Below are positions 49,621 to 62,700 of a stretch of 64,000 bases of DNA, in pieces. How positions within the stretch are numbered: position 1 is the first letter of the stretch; each line of letters opens with the position of its first letter. The stretch spans positions 10,471,766-10,535,765 of the forward strand of contig NC_081154.1 in NCBI RefSeq assembly GCF_958295425.1. The letters run 5' to 3'. The notes below the pieces were generated by a model, which saw only the letters and a list, made by a program, of their open reading frames with translations, was not told the DNA's origin and did no database searches. The DNA comes from Solea solea (lineage: Eukaryota; Chordata; Actinopteri; Pleuronectiformes; Soleidae). Position numbers and translations under genes: made by a program.

Positions 49621-52600
49621 ATGCAAGTGTGTGTGTGTGTGACCACAGTTGCCTTATTTTACTCTTTCTTTTCATTTTATTTTTAGCTGTATAGTGGCGA
49701 CACTTCCCTAATGGTGTCCTTGAGCCTCCGAATGCATGTCTTTGATGACACATATCTACAAGAACAAGTCTGTGATGAGCCTGTCTCGCCTCGGGGCCAA
49801 CCAAGAATTCAACATGGTGAGGCTGTATTTGAAAGGATGAGATAGCACAGAGCGCCTGAAAGGGAATTTTGTTTCCCTCTGAAATGATGAATGGCAAAAT
49901 TCAGGACACACAGCTTGCGAGTCCCTACAGGCTGCTGAGGGAATACATCAGTTTGACATGGCAGTGTTTTGTGCATCAGTCATGTGCGGTAGTTAGTCAG
50001 AAACCCATTGAGATACCGTACCTGGAGGTGGCTGCTTTTTCAAGCCCCAGTTAAACGCCACATATAGGCAGGGGGTTAACAGCACTCAATGTTTTCCGCT
50101 ATAGGTCACACATCGACTTCCCCTCAACAGATGGCAAAGAGCCCAAGTCGAGCAGACTATGTGACAGAGTGTATAAGGAACACTAACAAGTCGTGTAGCT
50201 TTGAGGGAGGAATGGGTACGACACATTACAAAAACACTTAAGCTCGACGCCAGGATGTGGTCTGCAGTCCGTGCGATGATCAAGCTTCATTTCAAACGGC
50301 AGCCCGCTGCTCACCTCCCCCCTTTGATTAATGAGGGCAGAGCAGATGCTATGGATATAGAGCGGAGGGATTAAACCCGGGGAATGGCACTCTTATCGGC
50401 GCCCAACATGGCGACGGCCTTCATTTTCCTCACCTTTGCATCAGACATGTCTGACTGTGTCCACGCGCGTATGCACACCTGTGTGCGCCGTGAGCTCGAG
50501 CTTCCCGCTGCTTGTACGTCTGTGAGTCTGCTGTCCCTTCTGTGTGTGTGTGTGTGTGAGAGTGATAAATAAAGAGACTGAGTCTGCACAGCAGTGGCTG
50601 TGTGAGAGCAAACGCTTTGAAACCACAGTGAGGAGAATGGTACGTTAGATTGTCTTAAATACGATATGAATTCTACATTTTTTGATGTTGTAAGATGTTT
50701 GCACCTCGGGCATGTCGGATTCATCACTATAAAGCGGAGTGTTAATGTTCACTGACCAGCCCTGTATCATGTTAGCAAGTGCGCATATATTAACATTTTC
50801 AAAAAAAGGACAGGTGTGACCCGCCAACCTCATCATTTTTCACTTTCGGAAAATGGAAAGCCCTTCTCATCATGCAAATGTGCCATGTGTTTTACCATAC
50901 TGCGTTGTATATATATAAACATAGACGTATAGGATGATTTGTTTATAAATTGGGGATAAAAAAAAAAAACACACACCAGCCAGCTGGGGGGGGGATATCT
51001 TGATATGATTTGTTCTACGGTGCACGAAAAAATTTTTTCAAGGATATATTTCTGGAGATTTCATTGTCTCATCAGTTTACGATGGAATACATGAATGCGT
51101 GCAATGAAATACCGACACGCTGGCGAAGCCCCCTCCCCACCCCACCCATCGCTGAGCTATAAATCACTCTGAGTTATTGTTGTCGGGGCCTCACACCTCT
51201 TATTGCCACCTCCTGCCCCGGGCTACTCCTTGTTTTATATTATGTATTTTTTATTACCCGGCATAAATTAGTTCCTGCTTAAGTAGGGAGACAGGCTTGG
51301 CACTGCAAAGCTAAGATGAGTGTCCTCCTAACCACTTTTTCAGATTTAGAACTCCTTGTTGAGCAAGGGCATCTGAAACTGGGAGTCATATATTAATGAT
51401 CCGTGCTGGAAGCAAAGCAGCCCAAACACGGTGGGACAGAAAATCAGCTCACTGGGCACATTACGAAGGCAGGAAACAAGTATTCTGTACCTGTTTTGTT
51501 TGTTTTTTTTCCTCCCAGTGGATTATTTATGAGGAGGCTTCATTTACATTTGGTGCATTTGTATGGGGAGGTGTATAAATACCTCAGGTGGCCAACAAAT
51601 TTGGCAGTAAAAAGAACAGGCAATGTCAATAATGTGAGAACCAGGAGTTTAGCCTGCGTGTTGGTGCAAATAGAGACGGATTGCATCGTTCCTGAGGTGA
51701 TCCTCTTTTCATGTGTTTTCAGGGAATCTTCTTTCAAGGTTAAATCTCCAAAGGCCACTTCAGCCACATGAACAGAAGAAGGAGGGAGGACGATTCTCTC
51801 CCTTTCAGATTTGTCTTACTTGCGTTGTAGTGTATTAATAATCCCAGCTCTCCTTACCACTAAGTAATGACCTCCTACCTTTACATGCTGTATCCACTGT
51901 GTCACAGTCAAGTGTGCAACTTAGATCCCTCAGTGTCTTTTCTTGTTGCTCGCCTCAGTCATTAATGACTTTGCATGTATACCTTCGTATGTCCTCGTAC
52001 CTCGGTTATACAGCAAAGTACTAATCTGTTGAAATAATCAGGGTGACTCACCGATTGCATGAAAACAGGCTTTTCATCGAAGCGCATTCACTGTATTCTC
52101 GTGTAGACAGAAGCCTGCGGGGAAGAGCAATACCGTGAGGGCACTTATTAATTTATCTTCTATTTATGTTCCTCAATTTAATTGAATTTTCTGCTATAAT
52201 CCTGGCCGGCAGACATAAATCATGCCTCTCAATCAGTCAAGATAGCCAAAAGACATCTCCTGCTACAGATGTACGAGAAGGGCGGGCAGGGGGCAAAAGA
52301 AGGCCAAGATTTATGTCTGCAAGGAAAAACATGACCCTGGGTCTTTGCCGCCTGTCAGTAGACCATCTTTTCCATTACCTTGAGGATACATAAGCACTAT
52401 ATTTCAGTCAGCGGTCCTTGAGCAAATTCAAGACGGACACAAAGACTGAAATAATCCTGATACACTCCCGAAAGCTTTCGTTAAGGGTAAATAAATGAAA
52501 TAAATAAAACGCAACAACCGAAATGTTGTGTTCGGCGCCGCAGGAAAATAGTTTTTCAGCTTTTGTAGAATGGGATGCCTGTGGGTATTTTGACATCCCT

Positions 52601-55600
52601 TTAGTTTTAAGGCGGAGGAGGCGCAGTATCCGCTCATGTGTGAGGCTTTTGACATCACTCAAGGAAACATGTCGGTTTTCAGAAACCCAGCTTATCTTTG
52701 TGCACAAAAGGTACATGGTGGCGGTGAACACCATTCTCATTCTCAATGATATGACTCTGGAAAGATGGCTGTAGTGGAGCTTAAACAATGACTGGATTTT
52801 TAAACAATTAAAGTAATCGTCAGCTATTTTGATAATCAGTTTGAAGCTTTTTTTTCACGATTGAAACAAGATTGCCGGCTGTTTCAGCTTCTTATATGTG
52901 AATGTTTTCTCCATTTCTTTGCTCCATATAACAAAGAAATCATTTAAACGGAATCCGTTTTGGTTTGTGGACAAAAACGAGACATTTGAGAACATCTCCA
53001 TTTCCAGGTTTGACACACACTGATCAACATTTTTTAAACGTTTTCTGACATTTTATGGACCAACTGAAAATAACAGACGGATGAATCGATTGTGAAAGCA
53101 ATCTTTAGTTGCAGCTGAAGGCTGAAGTGTTTATAAATGTTTATTTGATTTTCTTAATATGTGGGGCAAAGACAGGAAACCTCCAGAGAAAAAAAGCCTT
53201 TCAGTAAACACATTTCATTTCATACAATTAAGCAATTCATTATTTCAGAAAAATGTGTGTTGTTATTTTGTGACTCATTTTGGAGGATTTCACCCTAATT
53301 AACACCAAATTCTCTGCTAAATGAATGCACAAGCTGACTGGGGACATGGCATCTTTGCGAAAAAAGAATTTAATCACTACATCAATATCACACCTTCCTC
53401 CGTCGCATGTGCCCAAGCATCCAATCTGGCCTCAGTGTTCTTCAATAAAGTTCCCCCTGACAAACATGATGGAGAGCCACTCTGCTCCACGGCACGATGC
53501 TCAGAAAATGACTCGAGGATAAAATATTGCCATCTTGGCAGTTGAGTTGCCAATCCAAATTAAAAAAAGTTAGAGTGGCCAGGTTTATGCTGCACCCTTC
53601 ACTGGGGCTATATTTCATGCTTTTTTACGCCTGCTACACTCACATTCACCTATTTCTCTCTTTCCAGCACGATTGTGAGAAGCCTAATAAACAAGTAAGT
53701 TAGTTCTTTTTAGAGGTGTTCATGTAGAACCTATAATAAAGAACATTTTGACATATTTCATGTGTCATATTTGCTTTTTCTAAATATACACACAAAAATA
53801 CCTTCATTTTATTGAGTCACTTCAAACTAGATGAGCTAAACTGTTTGCTCCTTGCTTCACATGAAGTGGACTTTTGAGTTTTGTGTGCCAGCTTTGACAA
53901 CCCAGAGGAAGTCACACTCGGCTAATAATACCCAAAAGGTCAAAGTGACCACACAGACACACAGAACCTTGTTTTTTTTTTTATTTCTTTACCTCCACAC
54001 AGCATTGCTCCGAGTTGCCAGGTTACATTGAAAAGATTGATGTGTTCCTACTAATAATGTCACACTCAGGCACGTCCACTCACTCAGAGTGTTCAAAAAA
54101 TAGCCCACTGTAAATACAGCTGCAGCGACAGTAACAACAAACATCTCTCCCAGTGCCATTTTCTGCATATGGGTCATGAAGTGATTTCTTCTCAACTCTC
54201 ACAACTTCCACGATGCAGTTGAGGAACGCGATCGTTATATATGGACGCTTTCCTCAAAGTGCAGGAGAATAGGAATGGTTGCTATCAAAGTAATTGCAAC
54301 CCTCCAGAGTGTCCCCTTTATGTGGACTGACGTGGTGCGGTTTAGGGTTTTTCATTATGTTATTGCTCACGTCTGTTTGACTTCAGTCAGCCATTTGATT
54401 AGATATTAAACTCAGAGAAATGGAGAGCGTTTGGATTCAACATAGCAGAAGAAAACATGGGGAAATTCGTTCCTCCAGTTCAGGACACAGGACAAATCCA
54501 ACCACAGGAATTGTGGTGGGATTTGAAACCGCACCAACACTGATGCGGTTTAATTGTGCTTGCATGTGTGAATTGGAACTGTAAAAGGATAGAAGCTGAC
54601 ATTGCACTGATGTTTTTATATCTAATTATCGCCGTGCTGTGTGGAGGGAGGAATGGCAAACACGGGGTTAAATGGTGCGTTACATATGTGGTCAAACTCA
54701 CCTCTAACCTCGGGCTGAGCGTATGCTTCCTATAGTCGGGCTGAATATATACATGTCATACGTCATTTTATTTTGACTATTTTGAGTGGGTAAGCGATAA
54801 TATTCCCACAGTGTAATTAAAATCCCGGTGATGCACTCGCATAGCTAACAACCATTCTTGTGATGATGACTGTAGGTGCCGCGGTTACGTGTCAAATATC
54901 TCCTCAGCTGTGTTTCACACTCGTGTTGGTACACAATTAAGAAGGTTGCCGTCGCCTAATCACTGAATTTATGACGGCTTCGCGCCTCTCAGGGAGGATC
55001 AAGGTCACATCAGCACGGCATTCATTGCTCTCGTCTGTGCTGCATTAACCTGCGGGATTAATTATATATGCTATATGGAATAATCAGGCTGCAAAAAAAA
55101 TATGTGTACAGTTGAAAGATGGAGAACATTTTGCTAAATGGAGAGCAATGCTCATAGATTGATGAAATGAGCACAAGTGTTAGACTGCTCCTCCCAAGGC
55201 CAAATTCACATTATGAATGGTGAGGAGCACTGTATTTGCCCCTCTGCTTAATTTCTTGATGATTTTCAGTCGAATAAAACACAAGGAAGAGCAGTGGCAC
55301 GGAGCAAAATGCATCTCCGCACAGACAAAGGCAACGACCTGAGAAAATAACTTTTCAATTGAGTTACGTTTCTGCGGCAGCGCCGCGGCGATACAGCGGC
55401 TCGCCGCTGAGTTATGAGGAGAATGAAAATAAAATGATGATAAACACTTCAGTCTGTAGTCGACTACAGCAAATCACACTTAATGGGCTCGTATTGTATG
55501 TGTACAGACATTGTAATATGTACGTGTCAGTACGTGTTGAGGTGCTTTTTCCTTCACTTATTGCAAACATCCATTTGAATAAAGAGAGTTAGCGACAGTA

Positions 55601-55752
55601 CGAGAATTATAAATATCCGGAAATAAAAAAAATCAGCACGTCAACGGGGTGGTGAAAAGCTGCATTGGGAAATTCATGAGAAAAGTGAAGACATTTGTGT
55701 TTGGTCGATTATTTCTGTGTTTTAAAAATGCTTCTTGGCAAAGAAGCTTATA
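49621..55752. other. noncoding DNA, no gene supported
   Basis: Microsatellites: (GT)n at about 49627-49641 and 50541-50558. About 50384-50520 has a frame starting ATGGCGACGGCC that could belong to an untested exon, but nothing else supports it. About 54960-55060 and 55230-55400 are evenly composed and may be conserved regulatory DNA, which is speculative. No transposon ends seen. Confidence 0.45.
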
Positions 55753-55757
55753 CCGTT
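55753..55757. repeat. target-site duplication, left copy (CCGTT)
   Basis: CCGTT lies directly before the left LTR and is repeated at 63393-63397 directly after the right LTR. A 5-bp duplication fits the staggered cut made by BEL/Pao-type integrases. Confidence 0.92.
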
Positions 55758-56142
55758 TGTATGAGCCATTTCTGTGTTTGGGTGTGTGTCTGTGAGGGGC
55801 CAGTAGGTGTCCTCAGTGCACCAGGAAGAGGGGTTACAAAGGTGGGAACTAGTGTTTCCGGGTGCAGGTGTTGCTAGTCGGAAGAGCTAACAGTTTTCGA
55901 CCGCTCTGCTCCGCCACGCTACGGCAGGCGAGTCAGTATTGGGAAATGGTGCATGATGGACTTTTGTTCACACCGTTAATGGATGTTGCGTGTGATCGTT
56001 ATGGTGAGAAAAATAAAGAAGCATGCAAAGTACCAAACCAGGAAGTCGTCTGTCTCCTTCAGTGGCCGGCAAGCGCGTCAATCTTAAGTTAACCTGTTCT
56101 AGCAGCCCTCAGTGGCTTTAAGCTTTAGGTTTAGCCTCTACA
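55758..56142 (+). mobile_element. 5' LTR of BEL/Pao retrotransposon
   Basis: 385 bp, starting TGTATGAGCC and ending CTCTACA, so it has the standard TG...CA ends. It reads as base-for-base identical to the LTR at 63008-63392. In the 5' position the LTR supplies the promoter. A polyadenylation signal AATAAA is at 56012-56017. A 76-codon frame at 55862-56092 is a by-product present in both LTRs and is not considered a gene. Confidence 0.97.
56012..56017 (+). promoter_or_regulatory. AATAAA in 5' LTR
   Basis: Consensus polyadenylation signal. It would be bypassed in the 5' LTR and used in the 3' LTR at 63262-63267. Confidence 0.6.
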
Positions 56143-56756
56143 TTTAAGTCGAAAACTCGCTAATGATCGTGCTTCATCGCCATGGAAAGAGAAGCCACAA
56201 GCATCTAAACACCGAACATTGCACCTACGTGAGCCTACCTGTTGTCATCCGAAGCGGCGAGAGGGTGCCGCTGCATGACAGGCATGAAGTCGACATCCGC
56301 TAACGCCGTTAGCACCCAGCACTCGCTTCGTTTGGAGCCACGCCAAGGCGAGGACACCGGGGACCGACCAGAGGACGCCGTCGCATGCTAACGCTGTTAG
56401 CCACAGCATCTGCTTTGTTTGGAGCCACGCCAAGCCAGCGCGAGGACACCGGGGACCGGCCAGAGGACGCCGTCGCCTGCTAACGCTGTTAGCATCCAGC
56501 ACCTGTCGCCGTTGGAGCAGCTACACCGAGGACACCGGGAGCCGAGAGCTCCATACGCCGGCAGCGCAGCACAACCACAACGGGATCACCATGGCGCCCA
56601 CCGCAAGTAGTAGCACTACAAATTTATGAATGGCCATTTATGTTTTGCGCACAGCTGTTTACTATAGCCCCAGGGGCGTAAATCCAATGCATTGGTGGTC
56701 AAAGAGGGAGGGTAATTAACTCGAACTTAAAAACTTTGTTTCTTGGGGAAAGCATC
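56143..56756 (+). other. BEL leader (untranslated) with tandem repeat
   Basis: Lies between the 5' LTR and the Gag-Pol start. It includes three tandem copies of an 88-92 bp unit (56301-56388, 56389-56480, 56481 to about 56550, the last divergent), each holding 'aacgctgttagc', 'ggagccacgcc' and 'gaggacaccggg'. A primer-binding site next to the LTR was sought but no TGG-starting tRNA complement is evident. Upstream ATGs exist but none is in frame with Gag-Pol near the start. The leader should include packaging and reverse-transcription signals, but these cannot be placed by eye. Confidence 0.8.
56301..56550 (+). repeat. 88-92 bp tandem repeat in the BEL leader
   Basis: Unit starts at 56301, 56389 and 56481 with TAACGCCGTTAG or TAACGCTGTTAG. 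The first two copies share 'ggagccacgccaag', 'cgaggacaccggggaccg' and 'cagaggacgccgtcgc'. The third is truncated and altered ('gttggagcagctacac'). Confidence 0.85.
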
Positions 56757-59700
56757 ATGGATCAAACATCGGAAGAGCCCATTGAGGCCATCATGCATCC
56801 AGCTGAAATAAACATTAACAGTGATGGCGTTGGTGTGCTAAAGGACAAAGAAAAACGTGTTGTAACATTAACTGTAAAGGCTTTTGCCGAAAAACTCGAA
56901 AGGTTGCAAAAAACTCGGAAAGCTAAACTAAACAAAGCGGGTAGATTAAGAGAAGATATGCAAATGCTCATGCAAAACAAGGATACAGTAAAGGTACAAT
57001 GTGTTCTTCATGATCTTGTTGATTTGTGTGATGAAGCCAAGGGTATTCATGGTTCTTTGATGGGTATTTTACCAGAGGATGAAAAAGAAAAACATGACAT
57101 ATGGTTCAAAGCAAAAATGATATGCAATGTCGAATTTATTTCTAATGTGAACAAATGGTTATCAGGTGTTGAGCAAACATTACCAGGTGCTGCTCATACA
57201 TTAAAGGTTTACAATGATGATGACAAAGATGATGTGAACCCAGAGGACAGTATTTCAAATGTGGCAAGCAAACACTCAAGCAGAAAAAGCTCAAGGAGTG
57301 GAAGGTCAAGCACCGCCTCTTCAACAAGAGTTAAAGCAGAAGCCGAAAGAGCTGCGTTGCTCGCTCAAGCTGCAGCATTACAGAAAATGCATGCTCTGGA
57401 GGAACAAGAACAACAGCTCAAAAGGAAAAGGGAACAGCTCGAGTTGGAAACCAAGCTAGCCGCATCCACTGCTAAGCTAGCAGTCTTGCAGGCCTCTGAC
57501 ATCCAAAGTGTTTCTAAGTCGTCAACAAATGCAATGAATTCCTACCTGGACAAGAAAACCAAAACGACACTTACCAAGCTCAACCCAATGGCCAAGGCAT
57601 ACGGACCTGTAAATCAGAATAAACAGCCGTCAAAGGATTGGTCATTGCCAACATTCAACCCAGCACCAGCCGCTATGCTAGCAAGGGAGGCTAGCCAGCA
57701 ATGCACCAGCGGGTGGATGGATCCAAACGTGCAAGATGTTTATTCCACAACTCCATTAAATGCATCTACACAGCCTTTGGGACACACACTGTTGAACGCT
57801 CAGCCACTGGAAGAAAGGCAATTTTCAAACATTTGTGCTATAATGGAAAAGCAGAACGAAATAACATCAGCCCTCGTATACCAGCAACGTTTAATGTTAT
57901 TGCCAGCAAGAGACATTCCCGTATTTGACGGAGACCCTCTTACGTTCATTTCCTTCCAGAGAGCATTTGAGCAAGGTGTGGAGCAGAAGGTCAGCAGAGG
58001 TGATTGTCTGTATTACCTCGAACAATTTACAAGAGGACAGCCACGGGAACTGGTTCGAAGTTGCCAGCATATGGCCCCAGAGTATGGTTATTCTCAGGCA
58101 AAACTGTTACTTCAACAACACTTCGGTAATGAGTTTAAGATCGCCACCGCATACATTGAAAAGGTCTTGGCCTGGCCTACAGTAAAGGCAGAGGATGTAA
58201 ATACACTGCAAAACTATTCTCTGTTCCTGCGGTCATGTTGTAACGTCATGGAGAAGCTAAAGTACGTTCGAGAATTGGATATTCCAACTAACATGAGAGC
58301 TGTCATGTCTAAATTGCCATACAAACTGAGGGAGCGGTGGAGGATTGTCGCACATGACATATTGGAAAAATCTGGACAAAGAGCAATTTTTAAAGACCTG
58401 GTTGCATTTATTGAAAAACAGGTTCAAATCATATCTGACCCCCTTTTCGGCGACATTCGTGATGTGGCATCTGGATCATCTAGCATTAAAGCCAGCAGCA
58501 GGATGAAATCGCAACCACTAAACAAAATCAGAGGAAATAGTTTTGCCACCACAATTGTACCTGTGCAATCAGCTGAGAGCTCCAGGGATTCAAAGGGAGG
58601 TACATCATCACATGGCTCTTTAATGAAGTCAACCTGTATGTTTTGTTCTGGAAATCATTTATTGGAAAAATGTCAACAGTTTACAAGAAACAAGCACAGA
58701 GATAGAATAAGCTTCCTAAAGGAACAGGGGCTTTGTTTCGGCTGTTTATGTGCTGGGCACTTGAGCCGACAGTGCGACAAACGTTTGGTCTGCAGGGTTT
58801 GTGGCCAGAATCATCCCAGTGTGCTCCACGTTGACAAAAGGGACAAAGACAGAGCAAATTCAAGGTTCAAGGAGCCTGTGACATCAGCATCTCATCAAAC
58901 ATGTGGGCATACAGGGGCCGGAGACGGTCGCTGTTTTCTTTCCATCCTTCCAGTCCAAGTTAAGTCTGTCAAAGGTGATCGTGTAATCAGCACATACGCT
59001 TTTTTGGATCCTGGCAGCACAGCCACCTTTTGTTCGGAGCACCTCATGCAAAGACTCAACATTGCTGGTCGACGAACCAGTTTTCTCCTTCAAACCATGG
59101 GACAGGAAAGGGTCGTCCCAGCTTATTCACTGTCTGGCCTGGAGGTATCTGGCTTGGAAAACAACCTTTTCTATAAACTGCCTGAAGTCCTGACTCAGAA
59201 GAAGATGCCTGTAAGTCTGGACAACATTGTGAAGGAAGAGGATCTGGCAAAATGGCCATACCTGTCAGAGGTAAAAATCCCCAGTTTAATGGCTAACGTC
59301 GATTTGTTGATTGGTAGCAACGCTCCCAGGATGTTGGAGCCCTGGGAGGTCGTAAATAGCCATGGGGAAGGCCCATACGCTATAAGAACAGCGCTGGGTT
59401 GGGTCATTAATGGTCCTGTGCATGGAAACAGCAGCAGCTCGGAAGTCAAGCACCCTTCAGTAAGTGTCAACAGGATTTCGGTGAGCCGGTTGGAACAAAT
59501 GTTAAGTGAGCAGTACAACCATGACTTTAACGAGAGAGCCACAGAGGAGAAGGGACTCTCAAGAGAGGACGTTAAGTTCATGGAGATGGCGGAAAATTCT
59601 GCATCGCTCAACAAAGGTCACTACAGCTTAAGGCTGCCCTTTAAGAAGGACGTCGTGTCTCTGCCCAACAACTTCTCTGTGGTGAAACAAAGGTTGCTGA

Positions 59701-62700
59701 GTCTGAAGAGGAAGTTCCTTAAGAATGAGGAGTTTTATGAGGAGTATAAAACCTACCTGGATGGGATGATCAGCAAAGGTTATGCAGAACAAGTACCTGC
59801 ACAGCAGCTTGAAAGGGCCAGTGGCAAGATTTGGTATCTCCCCCACCATGGCGTATATCATCCAAGGAAGAAGGCTCTGCGGGTGGTTTTCGACTGTGGT
59901 GCGGCATTCAAGGGAACATCACTGAATAAGCAGCTCTTGCAAGGCCCCAATCTTACAAGTACATTGCTTGGAGTCCTCCTAAGGTTCAGACAGGAACCAG
60001 TGGCAATTATGGGCGACATACAATCAATGTTCCACCAGGTCAAGGTCGTGGAGGAGGACAGAGATTTTTTGCGTTTCTTGTGGTGGCCAAACGGAGATTT
60101 AACCAAGCAGGTGGCCGAGTTTCGGATGACTGTTCATCTGTTCGGTGCGGTGTCCTCTCCAAGCTGTGCCAGTTTCGCTTTGAGAAAAACAGCAGAGGAC
60201 AATCAGTCCGACTTTCCAGCTGCGGTGGCTCAAACAGTCAAGGAAAACTTTTATGTTGACGATTGTCTGAAGAGCATGGGCTCTGAAGAGGAAGCCAGTA
60301 CCATGGTCAAGGATCTGATGTCGCTCTGTCAAAGGGGAGGTTTCACACTCACCAAGTGGACCGGCAACAATCGCACCATGCTGCAAACTCTGCCAGAGGA
60401 ACACAGAGCTAAAGAGCTGAGTGAGCTTAACCTGGATAGGGATAAACTTCCAGTGGAGAGAGCCCTCGGCCTGCAGTGGTGTGTTGAGACAGATGCATTT
60501 AACTTCAGGATGGAGATCCAGCAAAAGACTTGCACCAGAAGAGGAATGTTATCTGTCTCCAGTTCAGTGTACGATCCTCTCGGATTTCTTGCACCAGTTG
60601 TTTTGCCCGCCAAAATCATGATGCAGGAGCTTTGTAGGAGGAAAGTTGGATGGGATGAGACCATACCCCAGGACATTTTGCATCAGTGGACTAGATGGAT
60701 GGAGGACCTGGATGCGCTGTCTGAGTTTAAGGTCGAGAGGTGCGTTAAACCTAAGGGCTTTGGACATCCTACGCATGCTCAGCTACATCATTTTTCGGAT
60801 GCCAGCGAAGCAGGGTATGGAGCCGTCACTTACCTCAGGATTCAGAACAACAGAAATGACATCCATGTTGCATTCCTACTGGGAAAGGCGAGAGTTACAC
60901 CTTTAAAGACCATCACTATTCCTCGGCTGGAGTTGACTGCTGCAGTTCTGGCGGTTCGTGTCGACCTCATGCTGAAAGCAGAGTTAAAGCTCCAGCTTCA
61001 AGAGTCAGCGTTCTGGACGGATAGCACCTCGGTGCTGAAATATATCAGAAATGAGGACAAACGCTTCCATACATTTGTGGCCAATAGGATTTCGGCTATC
61101 AGAGGAGCCACTAAAGCTACACAGTGGCGGTATGTAAGCACTAAGCAAAACCCCGCCGATGTTGCATCCAGAGGGGCAAGAGTTGGAGAGTTCATACAAA
61201 GCAACAGTTGGATGAAGGGTCCAAGCTTCTTGTGCAGACCGGAGGACGAGTGGCCAGCAAACGTTGTAGAGACTGCGATAGCTCTAGACGACATAGAGGT
61301 AAAAAAGGAAGCCATGGTGAATGTCATCCATGTGGAAGATTCGCCTGGGGCCACTGGACGGCTGATGGCATATTTTTCAGATTGGATGAAGCTGAAAGTG
61401 TCTGTCGCCTGGTTTCTTAAGCTGAAGGGCGTTCTCTTGGGAAGGCAGAGCAGGAGACAGGCAGACGCCTCCAATTCCACCAAATCAAGACCTCAGTCAC
61501 CAGCAGGACAAGTTCTGTCGGCAAAGGATCTCTGGGAGGCGGAGCTTGCTATCATCCAGTACTCCCAGCAACAAGGATTTGCAGAGGAGATTGCTGCACT
61601 GTCATCTGGTGGAGCTACTGTGAGCAGGCAGAGTGTCATCTACAGGCTGGATCCATATCTGGACAAGGGGGTTTTGAGAGTTGGAGGGCGGCTGACGAGA
61701 GGCTCCTTGCCGGAGGAAACAAAACATCCACTTATCCTCCCCAAGGATCAGCAGGTTGCCACTCTCATTATAAAGTACATTCACAAGCAGCTTGGTCACA
61801 GTGGCCGTAACCACACGCTGTCCACAATGAGAAGAAAGTATTGGGTCACAAGCGCCAACGCAGCCGTGAGAAAGGTCATAACGGAATGTGGTTTCTGCAG
61901 GAGGTACAATGGAAGAGCAATGGAGCAAAAGATGGCAGATTTGCCAAAGGAAAGGATTCTGCCGGACCATCCACCATTTACCAACGTCGGGGTCGACTAT
62001 TTCGGACCTATTGTTGTGAGTAAAGGAAGAGGAACAGCTAAACGTTATGGTGTGATTTTCACCTGTCTCGCCTGCAGAGCTGTCCACTTGGAAGTGGCTA
62101 ATTCTTTGGATACAGATGCATGTATTAATGCCCTTCGCCGTTTCATCTGCAGGAGAGGTCAAGTCACTCTCATTCGATCCGACAACGGGACCAACTTCAT
62201 CGGAGCAGAGAGAGAGTTAAGGGAGGCTCTGGCGTCATTGAATCATGGGCAAATTCAAGGAGCTTTGCGGAAAGATGGAGTTAATTGGTGTTTCAATGTA
62301 CCAGCAGCTTCACATCATGGTGGAGTCTGGGAGCGGGTTATCCGCATCGTGAGGAGGATTTTGAGTTCAGTGCTTAAACAGCAGAGATTGGACGACGATG
62401 GGCTTCAAACTGTAATGTGCGAAGCTGAAGCCATTTTGAACGACCGGCCCATCACCAAACTCTCGGACGATCCAAACGATCTGGAGCCGCTCACTCCCAA
62501 TCATATTCTGCTCCTTAAAGGGAAACCGTCTTTACCCCCTGGACTGTTTGAACCACATGATCTCTATGTAAAAAGAAGATGGAGACAGGTTCAATACATA
62601 TCCGACCTTTTCTGGAAACGATGGGTACGGGAGTACTTACCTTTGTTGCAGGAGAGGCAAAAATGGAACCAGGAAAAGAAGAATCTCAAGCCTGGGGATA

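Noticed and set aside
55862..56092. 76-codon frame inside each LTR
   Set aside because: Present identically in both LTRs (also 63112-63342) because the LTRs are duplicates. No sign of function.
59195..62162. Antisense frames of 60-186 codons inside Gag-Pol
   Set aside because: Shadow frames of a long coding sequence, with no start context or families.
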